Below the pieces are notes generated by a model, which was given only the letters and a program-made list of their open reading frames with translations, did no database searches and was not told where the DNA came from. Source: Astrobacterium formosum (GTDB lineage: Bacteria; Pseudomonadota; Alphaproteobacteria; Rhizobiales; Xanthobacteraceae). From it: a stretch of DNA of 64,000 nt. Within the stretch, counting starts at the first letter, position 1. Every line of letters starts with the position of its first letter. Position numbers and translations under genes: made by a program. Where the stretch lies: positions 186,001 to 250,000 of the forward strand of contig JAVDCA010000001.1 of assembly GCA_030848545.1 (NCBI GenBank), written 5' to 3'. Positions 7,989 to 16,911 of this stretch are shown here, piece by piece.

Positions 7989-8801
7989 TCATGCCGGCGG
8001 GCAGAACATTTCGCCCTTGCCCATGGCCGCCATGTCGCCGGCGAAGCGACGCAGGGGAGCCTTGAGCAAACGGTCGAATACCCGACTGTGGGGCCGCACA
8101 TGGGCGGCCAGCAACCGGTGCGCCACGAGATCGTGGACGCCGCAGTCGACGAAGGTCGGCGAAGACGCCTCCGGCGGCGTGCCGACGAGAAGCGTACCGC
8201 GGCGCATCAGATAGCCGGGCAGGGGGCCGACGCTGCGGCCGACCATGAGGGTGCCGGCGATCATGCGGCTGGCCGCATAGGCACCGGCATGCCCTTCGAT
8301 CATGATCGTGCCGCGTCGCAACCGGTCGCCGGCGCGTTCTCCCGCGTTGCCGCGCACGATCACGAGCCCGCCGCGCATGCCGGCCACTTCGCCGGGCACG
8401 GGGCCGCCCAGGCGCTCGCCGACGGAGCCCCCGATCTCGACCGTGCCGCCTTTGAGACCGGAGGCCGCCCACGGTCCGGCATGGCCGGTGATCACCAGCC
8501 GGCCTCCGGTCATGAGCCGGCCGGCGCGCAGGCCGACATCGCCGTCGACCACGATTTCGCCCTCCGCGAGCCCATGGCCGACCTCGTCGAATCGTTCGCT
8601 GCCGCCCTCGATGCGGATCGCCAGGGGATCGCCCATGCGGATCATGAAGATGTCGCCGATGGTCAGAGGCTCGCGGGTGGTCGCGATGGCGATCCTGGCG
8701 ATCTCGGCAGCGGTCTTGCCGGTCAGCTTGTGCGGCACCAGGCTCGACAGGTCGAGCCGCTGCGGCGGCGCCTCGCGGAGCGTCAGGGCGAGTGGCTTCA
8801 T
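7989..8801 (-). CDS. fhcC: Formylmethanofuran dehydrogenase subunit C (formyltransferase/hydrolase complex)
   Basis: A 270-residue subunit of the Fhc complex, which converts formyl-H4MPT to formate. It is built from repeated glycine-rich turns (GDVGLRAG, GHAGPWAASGLKGG, GNAGERAGDRL, GHAGAYAASRM), the right-handed beta-helix typical of FwdC/FhcC and related to the glutamate synthase C-terminal domain. It ends in a MGKGEMF segment. The chosen ATG overlaps the fhcD stop by four bases. It is the last fhc gene in the order B-A-D-C. Confidence 0.93.
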   Translation of the reverse strand: MKPLALTLREAPPQRLDLSSLVPHKLTGKTAAEIARIAIATTREPLTIGDIFMIRMGDPLAIRIEGGSERFDEVGHGLAEGEIVVDGDVGLRAGRLMTGGRLVITGHAGPWAASGLKGGTVEIGGSVGERLGGPVPGEVAGMRGGLVIVRGNAGERAGDRLRRGTIMIEGHAGAYAASRMIAGTLMVGRSVGPLPGYLMRRGTLLVGTPPEASSPTFVDCGVHDLVAHRLLAAHVRPHSRVFDRLLKAPLRRFAGDMAAMGKGEMFCPPA

Positions 8802-9706
8802 GGCACCAGGTCCTTGAGATGGAAGTGGTGCCGGCCGAGCTTGCCACCGTAATTGCCGGCGCCGACGCGCAGCGCGCCGCGCTTCGGCCCGAGCTTCACG
8901 AGCGCCGCAAGGCCTGCCCGCATGGCGTTGCCGACGGCAGCGGCGGACAGACCGTCGATGACGATTTCCAGAACGGCACCAATGTCCTGGTCGAGTTCGC
9001 TCGCGACGGCGCCGCGCAAGGTCGGGCAATAGGCGTGATTGGTCGAGGCGATCACCTGCTTGTATTTCGAGCCGACCTTGGAGCCGGAGCGCACGATGCC
9101 GCCTGGAAACGGCAGGATGACGTCTGAAACCGCCATCATGGCCTCGACGGCCGTCTCCGCGGCGGTCCGCGTCGTTTCCGTATTCGCCCCCATGATCAAC
9201 AGGTTGCCGCCGCCGACTGCGGTCTTGGTCAAGCCGGTCGTCGCCTCGCAGACGAACTCGCCGTCCATCACCGGCAGGCGCCAGAAATGCCGCGCGCCGA
9301 ACCGCTTCGATATCTGCCAGCCGTCAGCAAAGTAACGCAGCCCATTGCCGAGCCTCAAGTTTTCGGTGCCGGCGAGATCCGCATAGCAGGCCGAACCGGG
9401 GCTCGTGAGCACGCATTGGCCGACCCGGTTGGCAAGCTGCTTCTGCAGTTCGCCCGTCGAAGTGGCGAACAGGAGGACGCGCACGCCCGGCCGGCCGTCG
9501 GGGGTCTCGCTCGCCTTGACCATGCGGTCGATGCCGGCCTCGCAGCCGCAGCCGATCACCGAGGTGGCGAACCCCGTCATGGTGACGGCCGCCTGCTTGG
9601 CCCAGCGGGCGGTGTCGGCGGTGATCAGGAGCGCGGTCGCCCGCATGTCGAAGGCTTCCGCGAACGTGTCGTCGATGCGTACGCCCTTGGCGGTCAGCGT
9701 CCGCAT
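8798..9706 (-). CDS. fhcD: Formylmethanofuran--H4MPT formyltransferase
   Basis: A 302-residue Ftr-family enzyme that moves the formyl group from H4MPT to the furan cofactor within the Fhc complex. Recognisable segments are the N-terminal DDTFAEAFDMRATALLITA, the following GFATSVIGCGCEAGI and the HAYCPTLRG region near the last third. The length matches the family. The start ATG lies within the last 13 bases of fhcA, so the two are translationally coupled. An in-frame start 13 codons upstream would overlap fhcA more and was not used. Confidence 0.95.
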   Translation of the reverse strand: MRTLTAKGVRIDDTFAEAFDMRATALLITADTARWAKQAAVTMTGFATSVIGCGCEAGIDRMVKASETPDGRPGVRVLLFATSTGELQKQLANRVGQCVLTSPGSACYADLAGTENLRLGNGLRYFADGWQISKRFGARHFWRLPVMDGEFVCEATTGLTKTAVGGGNLLIMGANTETTRTAAETAVEAMMAVSDVILPFPGGIVRSGSKVGSKYKQVIASTNHAYCPTLRGAVASELDQDIGAVLEIVIDGLSAAAVGNAMRAGLAALVKLGPKRGALRVGAGNYGGKLGRHHFHLKDLVP

Positions 9707-11334
9707 GACACGACCTCGAAGGACTGGCTGCGGCCGACAGCCCATTCGGGCACGCGCAGGAGCGCGTCCGACAATCCGTAGCGGCTTTCGTAATAGGCCT
9801 GCAAACGCCGGCCGATGGCGGCATCCGGCTCGGGTGCGAGCGAGAGGGCGCGGCCGGGCGGCGTCGAGACCACGGCGCCGTCGCGCACCACCAGTTCGCC
9901 GTCCTTGAAGACCAGTGCGGCATGGCGGAAGGCGCCGGCGCGGTCGCGGTGATTGCCGAGATCGTAGACCGCGATGTCGGCCCGTGCCCCGGCGCCGAGA
10001 TGGCCGCGATCCGACAGCCCGAGCAGGCGGGCGGGCGCGGCGCGGGTCATGGTGGCGATCTCGGTCAGCGTGTACTCACGCGAAATTGAAGCCAAGGTCG
10101 TCACCGCCAGGGCCTCGGCGGGCAATGTGGCCATCCATTCGGCGCGCAAGTCACGGCTCATCAGCAACGCCATCAAGTCCGGATAGGAGGTGAACGGCGC
10201 CCCGTTGGGATGATCGGTGGTGAAGAAGACCCTGGAAGGGTCATCGATCAGCAGAAACAGTTCAAGGCCGGCCGCCCACTGGACGGCATTGAAGAAGTCG
10301 CTGCGGCGATACTCGTAAGGCACCATGCCGCCGCCGTTGGAATCGCCGTCATAGATCACCCATTTGCGCGGCCGGGCGCGGTCGCGGGCGTTGAACTGGC
10401 GCAGCACGTCGGAGGAGATGGTGGTGGTCTGGCCGAACATCACCTGGCCGACATCGACCGTCACGGTCTTCGCCCGGTTGACCGCCTCGGCGAGCCGTGG
10501 CGCCGCCGACGAGAAGCCGCGTCCGCCTTCGGTCCCGTAGGCGTAGAACTGTACATGGGCAAGGTGGATCGGCAGGCCGTCGAATCCCGAGATGGTCGCG
10601 AGCGCCGTCTCCACATTGCCGGCCATGCCGAGATTGTTGCAGTGGACATGCACGGGATGCGGCACGCCGAGGGCGTCGGCGGCCTTCTGCAGCGCCGCCA
10701 CGATCTGCCGCGAGGTGACGCCGTAGTCGGGCACGACATCGTCGAGCGAGAAGGCGCGCAGGTTCGACTTGAACGCCATGGCGCCGCCCGCATTGATCAC
10801 CTTGATGCCGAGGCCGCGCGTCGCCGAAAGCGTCCAGGCGGCGTAATCCGCGATGGCGCTGCCGCTTTCGCCGTCGCGCAGCAGGCCGAGCAGGAAGTCG
10901 TCGTTGCCGAGGATCGACAGGATGGCGGTGTCGATGATCGGCGTGTCGGCGAGTTCGAGATGGGCGTGCAGGGCATGGTGCGGCGCCACGGCCGGCTCGA
11001 CCACGGTCGTGTAGCCCATGGCGGCGTAGAGCCGGCCGATGACATCCGTCGACCAGCCGGCCCGGGTGAGCCAGGTGGCGTCCGGGCGATCGGCCGCGGC
11101 CGGATGCCAGTGCGGCAACAGGAGCCGGGCCGTGTTCACATTGGCGCCGGCAATGTGGGAGTGGATGTCGATCGCGCCCGCCATCACGACCTTGCCGCCG
11201 AGGTCGTGGGTCACATCGGCGTCGCCGCCGTCCGGTGCCGCGACGATGCGTCCGTCCCGCATCCATAGGTCGGCGATCCCATCCTGGCCGTGGACGGGGT
11301 CGATGACGTGGCCGCCGGCGAGGCGTGTCAGCAT
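9694..11334 (-). CDS. fhcA: Formylmethanofuran dehydrogenase subunit A (amidohydrolase subunit)
   Basis: A 546-residue amidohydrolase-superfamily subunit, the hydrolytic site that releases formate from the formylated furan cofactor. The metal-binding motif AIDIHSHIAG holds His58 and His60. Further family markers are HVHCNNLG (about residues 218-225), FTTDHPNGAPF with a catalytic Asp, and ADIAVYDL near the C-terminus. It starts seven bases inside the end of fhcB and overlaps fhcD. In methylotrophs this protein also carries the polyglutamylated methylofuran, which is family knowledge. Confidence 0.95.
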   Translation of the reverse strand: MLTRLAGGHVIDPVHGQDGIADLWMRDGRIVAAPDGGDADVTHDLGGKVVMAGAIDIHSHIAGANVNTARLLLPHWHPAAADRPDATWLTRAGWSTDVIGRLYAAMGYTTVVEPAVAPHHALHAHLELADTPIIDTAILSILGNDDFLLGLLRDGESGSAIADYAAWTLSATRGLGIKVINAGGAMAFKSNLRAFSLDDVVPDYGVTSRQIVAALQKAADALGVPHPVHVHCNNLGMAGNVETALATISGFDGLPIHLAHVQFYAYGTEGGRGFSSAAPRLAEAVNRAKTVTVDVGQVMFGQTTTISSDVLRQFNARDRARPRKWVIYDGDSNGGGMVPYEYRRSDFFNAVQWAAGLELFLLIDDPSRVFFTTDHPNGAPFTSYPDLMALLMSRDLRAEWMATLPAEALAVTTLASISREYTLTEIATMTRAAPARLLGLSDRGHLGAGARADIAVYDLGNHRDRAGAFRHAALVFKDGELVVRDGAVVSTPPGRALSLAPEPDAAIGRRLQAYYESRYGLSDALLRVPEWAVGRSQSFEVVSCGR

Positions 11335-12422
11335 GATGACGACTCCGGCAGGGCGGCGAGGATGTCGGCAATCACGGACGCGACCGACTCGGCCTCGCTC
11401 GGCCGCGCAGCCGTGATGGGCATCAGCGTGCCGCTTGCGGGCACGAACTGGACGGCGTCATGGTCGATCCCGGGCGTGCCGACCTCCACCTGGACGCGTG
11501 GCGGCGTTCTAAACCGGGCTCCGGGCGTCGTCAGCGCGATGGTCGGCAGATCGCGTGTCCATGCCGGCGCTTCGGCCCCGTAAGCGGAGATCCAGACGGC
11601 GCAGTCGCTCTCCCGGCTCCCGGCCAGCCGGCTGGCATCGAACCGCCACGGATCGTGCTCCGGATAACCACGGCCGAAGCCGGTGCGCATGGGATAACCG
11701 GATAGCCAACCGCACGCCTCCAGGACGCCACGCCCGTTGTCGCCGGGCGGAAGCGGCAGGCCGGTGAAGCGCGTGCCGGCATTGAGATCGCCGACCAGGG
11801 TACACAGCATTTCGATGGCGAGGGCGTCGAGTTCGCCCGCCGACCACACCGCGACGCCGAACCGCGCCGATTTCAATTCGGTCACCATGGCGTCGATCGC
11901 CTTGATGGTCCGCGCGGCGGTGGCCACCGGATGCCCGTTGAGGCGCGCCCGCAGGACGGCGAGCAGGGCAGGAAGCTCGCCGGTGTCACGGCCGACCGAG
12001 TGGAGTGGCACGAGCCCGGGATCGAGCTTGCGCGGCGGACAGAGCCAGACAATGCGTTTGGCCGGGCACGCAGGATCGAGCCGCCGTGCCCGCATGTCGG
12101 GAGCTTCGGCGAGACTGTGGCCGGCCAGCAGCAGGACGTCGGCGCGCAGGCGGGCCTCGCTCGGCGTCGTCACCATCATGCCGGCCTCGCGCATGACGTC
12201 GACATCACGCAGAAGTGCATCGGCATGCATGTGGTCGACGGCTGCACCGACACGCCCCGCTAGATCGAGCACCGCACGGACGCCGGCGATGTCGGCGCCG
12301 AGCCCGGCGATGACCGGCTGACGGGCGGTGGCGAGGAGGCGCGCGGCTTCCCGGGCGGCATCCTTTCGCGTCACCGGTCGTCCATCGATCCAGGCGGCCA
12401 CGACGCTCTCGTCACGCGTCAT
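11328..12422 (-). CDS. fhcB: Formylmethanofuran dehydrogenase subunit B
   Basis: A 364-residue protein homologous to the molybdopterin-binding subunit of archaeal formylmethanofuran dehydrogenase but lacking the N-terminal Fe-S cysteine cluster, as in other methylotroph FhcB proteins; its role in the complex is structural. Markers are the PVIAGLGADIAG segment and a GYPMRTGFGRGYPEHDPWRF region. The ATG at 12422 overlaps the preceding gene by 11 bases; an ATG three codons earlier (12431) is an alternative. It is coupled downstream to fhcA. Confidence 0.92.
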   Translation of the reverse strand: MTRDESVVAAWIDGRPVTRKDAAREAARLLATARQPVIAGLGADIAGVRAVLDLAGRVGAAVDHMHADALLRDVDVMREAGMMVTTPSEARLRADVLLLAGHSLAEAPDMRARRLDPACPAKRIVWLCPPRKLDPGLVPLHSVGRDTGELPALLAVLRARLNGHPVATAARTIKAIDAMVTELKSARFGVAVWSAGELDALAIEMLCTLVGDLNAGTRFTGLPLPPGDNGRGVLEACGWLSGYPMRTGFGRGYPEHDPWRFDASRLAGSRESDCAVWISAYGAEAPAWTRDLPTIALTTPGARFRTPPRVQVEVGTPGIDHDAVQFVPASGTLMPITAARPSEAESVASVIADILAALPESSSC

Positions 12423-12792
12423 ATTTGACATAGGCGAAGCGCTGGTCGTTCTCAGGCGTGCCTTCCAGCGCGCCGCCGGCCTTGCCGGGCTGCCACTGCA
12501 CCACGTCCTCGATCTTGCGGGCGAGCTCAAAATCCTTGTCGGTGACGCCCTTGGCGGCGTGATTCATGAGCCGCACCTCGACCCAGGCATAGGACGCGGT
12601 GATGTCGGGATGATGCCAGGCGGCCTCGGCCAGATGCCCGACGGTGTTGATCACCATCAGGGTTCCCTTCCAGCTGTGGGTCTTGTACTTGCGGCGGATC
12701 CACCCGCCTTCGAGGCGCCAATGGGGCAAGTCGCGGGCGAGACGCGCCGTGATCTCGTCGTCCGAATAGGTGCGCTCCGTGGTGGCGGCCAT
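12412..12792 (-). CDS. Pterin-4a-carbinolamine dehydratase-like protein
   Basis: A 126-residue protein with the dehydratase fold pattern: WRLEGGWIRRKY, then the active-site-like AEAAWHHPDITASYAWVEV, in which the His-His-Pro replaces the usual His-His-Pro-(D/E) motif intact. Such genes recur at the head of fhc operons in H4MPT users, where action on the methanopterin ring is suspected but unproven. A GGAGGAGA site precedes the start. It overlaps fhcB by 11 bases and is the first gene of the leftward operon. Confidence 0.85.
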   Translation of the reverse strand: MAATTERTYSDDEITARLARDLPHWRLEGGWIRRKYKTHSWKGTLMVINTVGHLAEAAWHHPDITASYAWVEVRLMNHAAKGVTDKDFELARKIEDVVQWQPGKAGGALEGTPENDQRFAYVKYDA

Positions 12793-12904
12793 CGCATCTC
12801 CTCCCGGTTCGTTCAAAATATTTGCCAAGCGGCGTTCCCTGCCGCAGTGTAGTCCGGTCCCGCGTTCGAGAAAAAGAGCGTTGCGGCAATAATCAGGGAG
12901 GACG
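12793..12904. promoter_or_regulatory. Divergent promoter region of the H4MPT cluster
   Basis: A 112-base gap between two divergent operons (pterin-dehydratase-like/fhc to the left, beta-RFAP-synthase-like/mtdB/mch to the right). No gene fits. The two halves of the pathway are therefore probably controlled together; I could not define promoter boxes. Confidence 0.5.
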
Positions 12905-13903
12905 ATGGTGGGCAGCGCCGGCGCGATGCCGACGGATGACGCGGCCGTGACGGTTCCGGCTCGGCTGCATCTCGGTTTCCTCGACCTCAACGGCGGATTG
13001 GGACGGCGGTTCGGCAGCATCGGCATCTCCATTGGCGGCCCGGTCACGCGCCTATTATTCCGGCGCGCCCGCCGGACTTCGGTGGAGGGGCCGGAGGCCG
13101 ACCGCGTGCGCCGTCACCTGGACGTGATGCGGGACTTCCTCGGCCTCGACGGCGGTTTCGACATCCGCGTCGATGCGGTGGTTCCCAGCCACGCGGGTCT
13201 GGGGTCCGGCACCCATCTGGCCCTTGCGACCGCCGCCGGCTTGCGGCGGCTCTGCGGTCTGCCGCTCGACGTCGCCGGCGACGCGGCGCGGCTGGGCCGT
13301 GGGGCGCGCTCCGGCGTCGGCATCGGTCTGTTCGCCAAGGGCGGCGTCGTCGTCGATGGCGGCCGCGGGCCTGGCGGCAGGGTTGCGCCGGTCATCAGCC
13401 GCATCGAGTTCCCGGAGCGCTGGCGCATCATTCTCGTGCTCGATCCCGCCCGTCACGGCCTCAACGGCAGCGGCGAAGTCAAGGCCTTTGCGGCGCTGCC
13501 GCCGGCTTCGCCCGAGCAGGCCGCGCATCTGTGCCGACTCGTCGTCATGCAGGCTCTACCGTCGTTGGCCGACGCGGATCTCGAGGGATTCGGCGCCGCG
13601 ATCCAGGAGATACAGGCGGTGATCGGCGACTATTTTGCCCCCGCACAGGGCGGCCGGTTCTCCAGCCCCCAGGTTGCCGCCGCGCTCGGCCTGCTCGAAC
13701 GCCATGGCGGGTGCGGCGTTGGGCAGAGTTCGTGGGGCCCGACCGGGTTCGCGTTCGCGGCCTCGGCGGACGAAGCCGAGCGCCTCGCCGACACGCTTCG
13801 TCGCTCGCCCGAAGGGCGAGGTCTGGACATCCGGGTCTGCGTGGGGCTCAATACCGGCGCGGACATAACCGCGCACGCACCGGCCGACGCACCGGTGCGG
13901 TGA
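12905..13903 (+). CDS. Beta-ribofuranosylaminobenzene 5'-phosphate synthase family protein
   Basis: A GHMP-kinase-fold protein of 332 residues related to the enzyme that condenses 4-aminobenzoate (or a hydroxylated analogue) with PRPP, the first committed step of methanopterin side-chain synthesis. The N-terminal PARLHLGFLDLNGG and the glycine-rich PSHAGLGSGTHLALA (residues 94-108) are typical, as is the C-terminal GQSSWGPTGFAF. The ATG has an AGGGAGGA site; an ATG seven codons later is a weaker option. It heads the rightward operon. Confidence 0.9.
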   Translation: MVGSAGAMPTDDAAVTVPARLHLGFLDLNGGLGRRFGSIGISIGGPVTRLLFRRARRTSVEGPEADRVRRHLDVMRDFLGLDGGFDIRVDAVVPSHAGLGSGTHLALATAAGLRRLCGLPLDVAGDAARLGRGARSGVGIGLFAKGGVVVDGGRGPGGRVAPVISRIEFPERWRIILVLDPARHGLNGSGEVKAFAALPPASPEQAAHLCRLVVMQALPSLADADLEGFGAAIQEIQAVIGDYFAPAQGGRFSSPQVAAALGLLERHGGCGVGQSSWGPTGFAFAASADEAERLADTLRRSPEGRGLDIRVCVGLNTGADITAHAPADAPVR

Positions 13904-13932
13904 CCACGGCGGACAAGGACGGGAGGCGGACG

Positions 13933-14829
13933 TTGGCCGACAAGCATATCCTCCATATGCTGACGCCGCTCAAGCATATGAGCCCGTTCGACGTCAACAT
14001 GGCGGTCGATGCCGGTTTCGATGCGGTGATTCCCTATACGGACGTCACGCTCGAGGAAATCCAGGGGCTGGTCCAGGACGCGATCTTCTCGCGCCCGCCC
14101 AAGAGCGGGGTCAACACCGCCGTCTTCATCGGCGGCAAGAATGCCGGGCTCGCCCTCGACATGCTCGCCGCCGCCCGCAAGGCCCTGGTGCCGCCGTTCG
14201 GCATCTCGTTCTTCGCCGATCCGGCCGGCTCGTTCACGACCGCGGCGGCGATGATCGCCTGCGCGGAAAAAACCCTTCGCAATAAAAAGAAACGCAATCT
14301 GAAAGGGACCTCGATCGTGGTCTTCGGCGCCACCGGCGTGGTCGGCTATTCCTCCGCTGTTCTCGCCGCGCTCGAAGGCGCGGAGGTGACGCTCGTGGGC
14401 CATGACGGCATCCGCCGCGTCGCCGCCGCCGGCGCCGACATCAAGGCGCGCTTCGACGTGGAGGTCGCCGCCGCCGACGGCAGCGACGAGGAGAGAAAGA
14501 CGGTGCTGCTCGCTGGCGCCGAGGTGGCGTTGTGCGCCGGCCGTGCCGGCGTCGAAATTCTTTCGCGCCCGGCACTGGACGCGGCGAAGAAGCTCCTGGT
14601 CGTCGCCGACGTCAATGCGGTGCCGCCGGCGGGTGTCGCCGGTCTCGCCATGGGGGCCGACGGCGCCGAACTGAACTCCGCGGGGGCGCTCGGGATCGGT
14701 CCCCTGACCATCGGCAACGTCAAGTACAAGACCGAATTCGGGCTGTTCGAGAAGATCATCACGGCCAAGAAGCCGGTCAGTTTCGACTTTCGCGACGCCT
14801 TCGCGCTCGCCCGCGAAATCAATGGATAG
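13933..14829 (+). CDS. mtdB: Methylene-tetrahydromethanopterin dehydrogenase MtdB
   Basis: A 298-residue NAD(P)-dependent dehydrogenase that oxidises methylene-H4MPT to methenyl-H4MPT. The N-terminus ILHMLTPLKHMSPFDVNMA matches the MtdB type, the catalytic domain follows, and the Rossmann loop VVFGATGVVGYSSA lies near residue 130. The TTG at 13933 has GGGAGG six bases upstream and gives the expected N-terminus. A GTG at 13900 that overlaps the previous stop would add 11 residues. It overlaps the next gene by eight bases. Confidence 0.93.
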   Translation: MADKHILHMLTPLKHMSPFDVNMAVDAGFDAVIPYTDVTLEEIQGLVQDAIFSRPPKSGVNTAVFIGGKNAGLALDMLAAARKALVPPFGISFFADPAGSFTTAAAMIACAEKTLRNKKKRNLKGTSIVVFGATGVVGYSSAVLAALEGAEVTLVGHDGIRRVAAAGADIKARFDVEVAAADGSDEERKTVLLAGAEVALCAGRAGVEILSRPALDAAKKLLVVADVNAVPPAGVAGLAMGADGAELNSAGALGIGPLTIGNVKYKTEFGLFEKIITAKKPVSFDFRDAFALAREING

Positions 14830-15943
14830 GGACACGCCGGTGCTGATCGCCGCCTATTCGGGACGTGCGCTGGCGGCTTCAGCCCGCCGGGCAGGCTATG
14901 CGCCCCTGGTCGCGGATTTCTTCGGCGATGACGATACGTTGGCGGCATCCCGCGCCCATGTGCGGCTGTGCTCGGGCCTCGATCGCGGCATCGAGGCTGA
15001 CGAACTCGACGCCGCCTTCGCGAAGCTGGCGGATGGCAGCACACCGGCCGGGTTCGTATGCGGCACCGGTTTCGAGGATCGCACCGGGGTGATCGCCCGC
15101 ATGGCGGCGCGCTGGCCGCTCATCGGCAACTCCCCCGAGGTGATCGAACGCGTCAAGGATCCGGAGATGTTCGCGGCGCTGTGTCGCGCCTGCGGGGTCC
15201 CGCATCCGGAGACGACCCGTTCACAACCCGACGATCCGCAAGGGTGGCTCGTGAAGCGCATCGGCGGGGCAGGGGGGACGCATATTACCCTCGCCAATGG
15301 AAAGTCGGAGCAGGCAGACGGCCGGTACTTCCAGCGGCGCGTCGCCGGCCAACCAGTGTCGGCACTGGTTCTCGCCGAAGGTCGGCGCGCATTGGTGCTG
15401 GGTTTCAGCGTCCAATGGACGGCACCGACGCCGCGCCACCCCTATCGTTACGCCGGCGCTGCGCGACCTGCGCCTATCGCGCCTGCGATCGCCGAAGACA
15501 TGACAGGGATGGTGCAACGTCTGTGCGCGGAATTGGCCTTGGTCGGGCTCAACAGCTTCGATTTCCTGCTCGACGGGGCGACGTTCCATCTCCTGGAAAT
15601 CAATCCGCGGCCGGGTGCGACGCTGGACATATTCGAACCCGAAGAAGACTCACTGTTCGCCCTGCACGTGGCCGCCTGCCGCGGCACACTGCCGGTCCGG
15701 CCGCCGCGTTATGCGGCCGCAAAGGCGAGCGCCATTCTCTATGCCGACAAGACCATCGCGGCCGTGCCGGCGTTCGACTGGCCGGACTGGACCGCCGACC
15801 GGCCACCCGCCGGAAGCCGCGTGCCGGCCGAGACGCCCATCTGCACCGTCATGGCATCGGCGTCGAGCGCCGCTGCGGCGCGTCGGCGCGTCGCCGAGAG
15901 GTCCCGGCGCCTCCTCGCCGACTTGGATTTGGCGCAGTCATGA
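14822..15943 (+). CDS. ATP-grasp enzyme of the H4MPT cluster
   Basis: A 373-residue ATP-grasp protein. An N-terminal pre-ATP-grasp domain starts ...VLIAAYSGRALAASARRAGY, the ATP-binding segment is WLVKRIGGAGGTHI (about residues 141-154), and the magnesium-binding FHLLEINPRPGATLD lies near residues 258-272. ATP-grasp enzymes join a carboxylate to an amine or thiol. Homologues are confined to C1-pterin gene clusters, so cofactor synthesis (pterin or methylofuran side chain) is the likely role; the substrate is unknown. It overlaps mtdB by 8 bases and mch by 4. Confidence 0.85.
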   Translation: MDRDTPVLIAAYSGRALAASARRAGYAPLVADFFGDDDTLAASRAHVRLCSGLDRGIEADELDAAFAKLADGSTPAGFVCGTGFEDRTGVIARMAARWPLIGNSPEVIERVKDPEMFAALCRACGVPHPETTRSQPDDPQGWLVKRIGGAGGTHITLANGKSEQADGRYFQRRVAGQPVSALVLAEGRRALVLGFSVQWTAPTPRHPYRYAGAARPAPIAPAIAEDMTGMVQRLCAELALVGLNSFDFLLDGATFHLLEINPRPGATLDIFEPEEDSLFALHVAACRGTLPVRPPRYAAAKASAILYADKTIAAVPAFDWPDWTADRPPAGSRVPAETPICTVMASASSAAAARRRVAERSRRLLADLDLAQS

Positions 15944-16911
15944 CGCCAGCCGACATGCCCAGCGTCAATGCTCGCGCCGGCGCGGCGGTCGAGGCGCTGC
16001 GGGCAGCGTCCACCGAACTGAAGATCGGCGTCGCCCGCGGCACCTCGGGCGAGACGGTGATCGATGCTGGCGGTCGCGAGGTCGGCAGTATCGCGGCGGG
16101 CGTGAAGATCGCCGAGATCTGCATGGGCGGCCTCGGCGACGTGCGGCTCATCGCTTCGACCGCGACGCCGCGGTGGCCGTGGACCGTCCAGGTCCATTCA
16201 GCCCATCCGGTCGTCGCCTGTCTGGCCAGCCAGTACGCCGGCTGGCGGCTGGCACACGGCGAGGGCAAAGGAGCGTTCTTCGCCCTCGGTTCCGGACCGG
16301 CGCGGGCGCTCGCCCGCAAGGAAGCGCTATTCGAGGAGCTCGGCTATCGCGACAGCGCCGATACGGCGACCCTCGTTCTCGAAGCGCCGCGGCCGCCGCC
16401 GGCGGAAGTCGTCGAGCGGGTCGCGCGCGACTGCGGCATCGCGCCGGAACGGCTCAATATCGTCTTCGCGGCGACCCAGAGCATGGCGGGCGGCGTGCAA
16501 GTGGTGGCACGTGTGCTCGAGGTCGCCTTGCACAAGGCGCACGAGTTGAAATTCCCACTCGAGCGCATCGTCGAGGGGATGGGCGCCGCGCCGCTGCCGC
16601 CGCCCCATCCGGATTTCGTCACCGCCATGGGCCGCACCAACGATGCCATCATCTATGCGGGCCGCGTGCATCTCTATGTGTCCGGCGCCGCCGCCGATGC
16701 CCGCGAACTGGCCGAACGGCTGCCGAGCACCGGTTCGCGCGACTACGGCCGGCCGTTCGCCGACGTGTTCCGCCACTACAAGGGCGACTTCTATGCCATC
16801 GACCCCATGCTGTTCAGCCCGGCGCAGGTCGTCGTCACGGCGCTCGAATCGGGCGAAAGTTTTCATGCCGGCCAAGTCAATCTAGACCTCCTCGATGCCT
16901 CGTTCACTTGA
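15940..16911 (+). CDS. mch: Methenyltetrahydromethanopterin cyclohydrolase
   Basis: A 323-residue enzyme that hydrolyses methenyl-H4MPT to 5-formyl-H4MPT, feeding the Fhc complex. Conserved Mch segments include EICMGGLGDVRL, WTVQVHSAHPVVACLASQYAGW, FFALGSGPARAL and GRTNDAIIYAGRVHLYV. The length equals the family norm. The ATG overlaps the stop of the ATP-grasp gene (ATGA); a long in-frame extension upstream is only an alternative frame of that gene. Confidence 0.96.
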   Translation: MTPADMPSVNARAGAAVEALRAASTELKIGVARGTSGETVIDAGGREVGSIAAGVKIAEICMGGLGDVRLIASTATPRWPWTVQVHSAHPVVACLASQYAGWRLAHGEGKGAFFALGSGPARALARKEALFEELGYRDSADTATLVLEAPRPPPAEVVERVARDCGIAPERLNIVFAATQSMAGGVQVVARVLEVALHKAHELKFPLERIVEGMGAAPLPPPHPDFVTAMGRTNDAIIYAGRVHLYVSGAAADARELAERLPSTGSRDYGRPFADVFRHYKGDFYAIDPMLFSPAQVVVTALESGESFHAGQVNLDLLDASFT

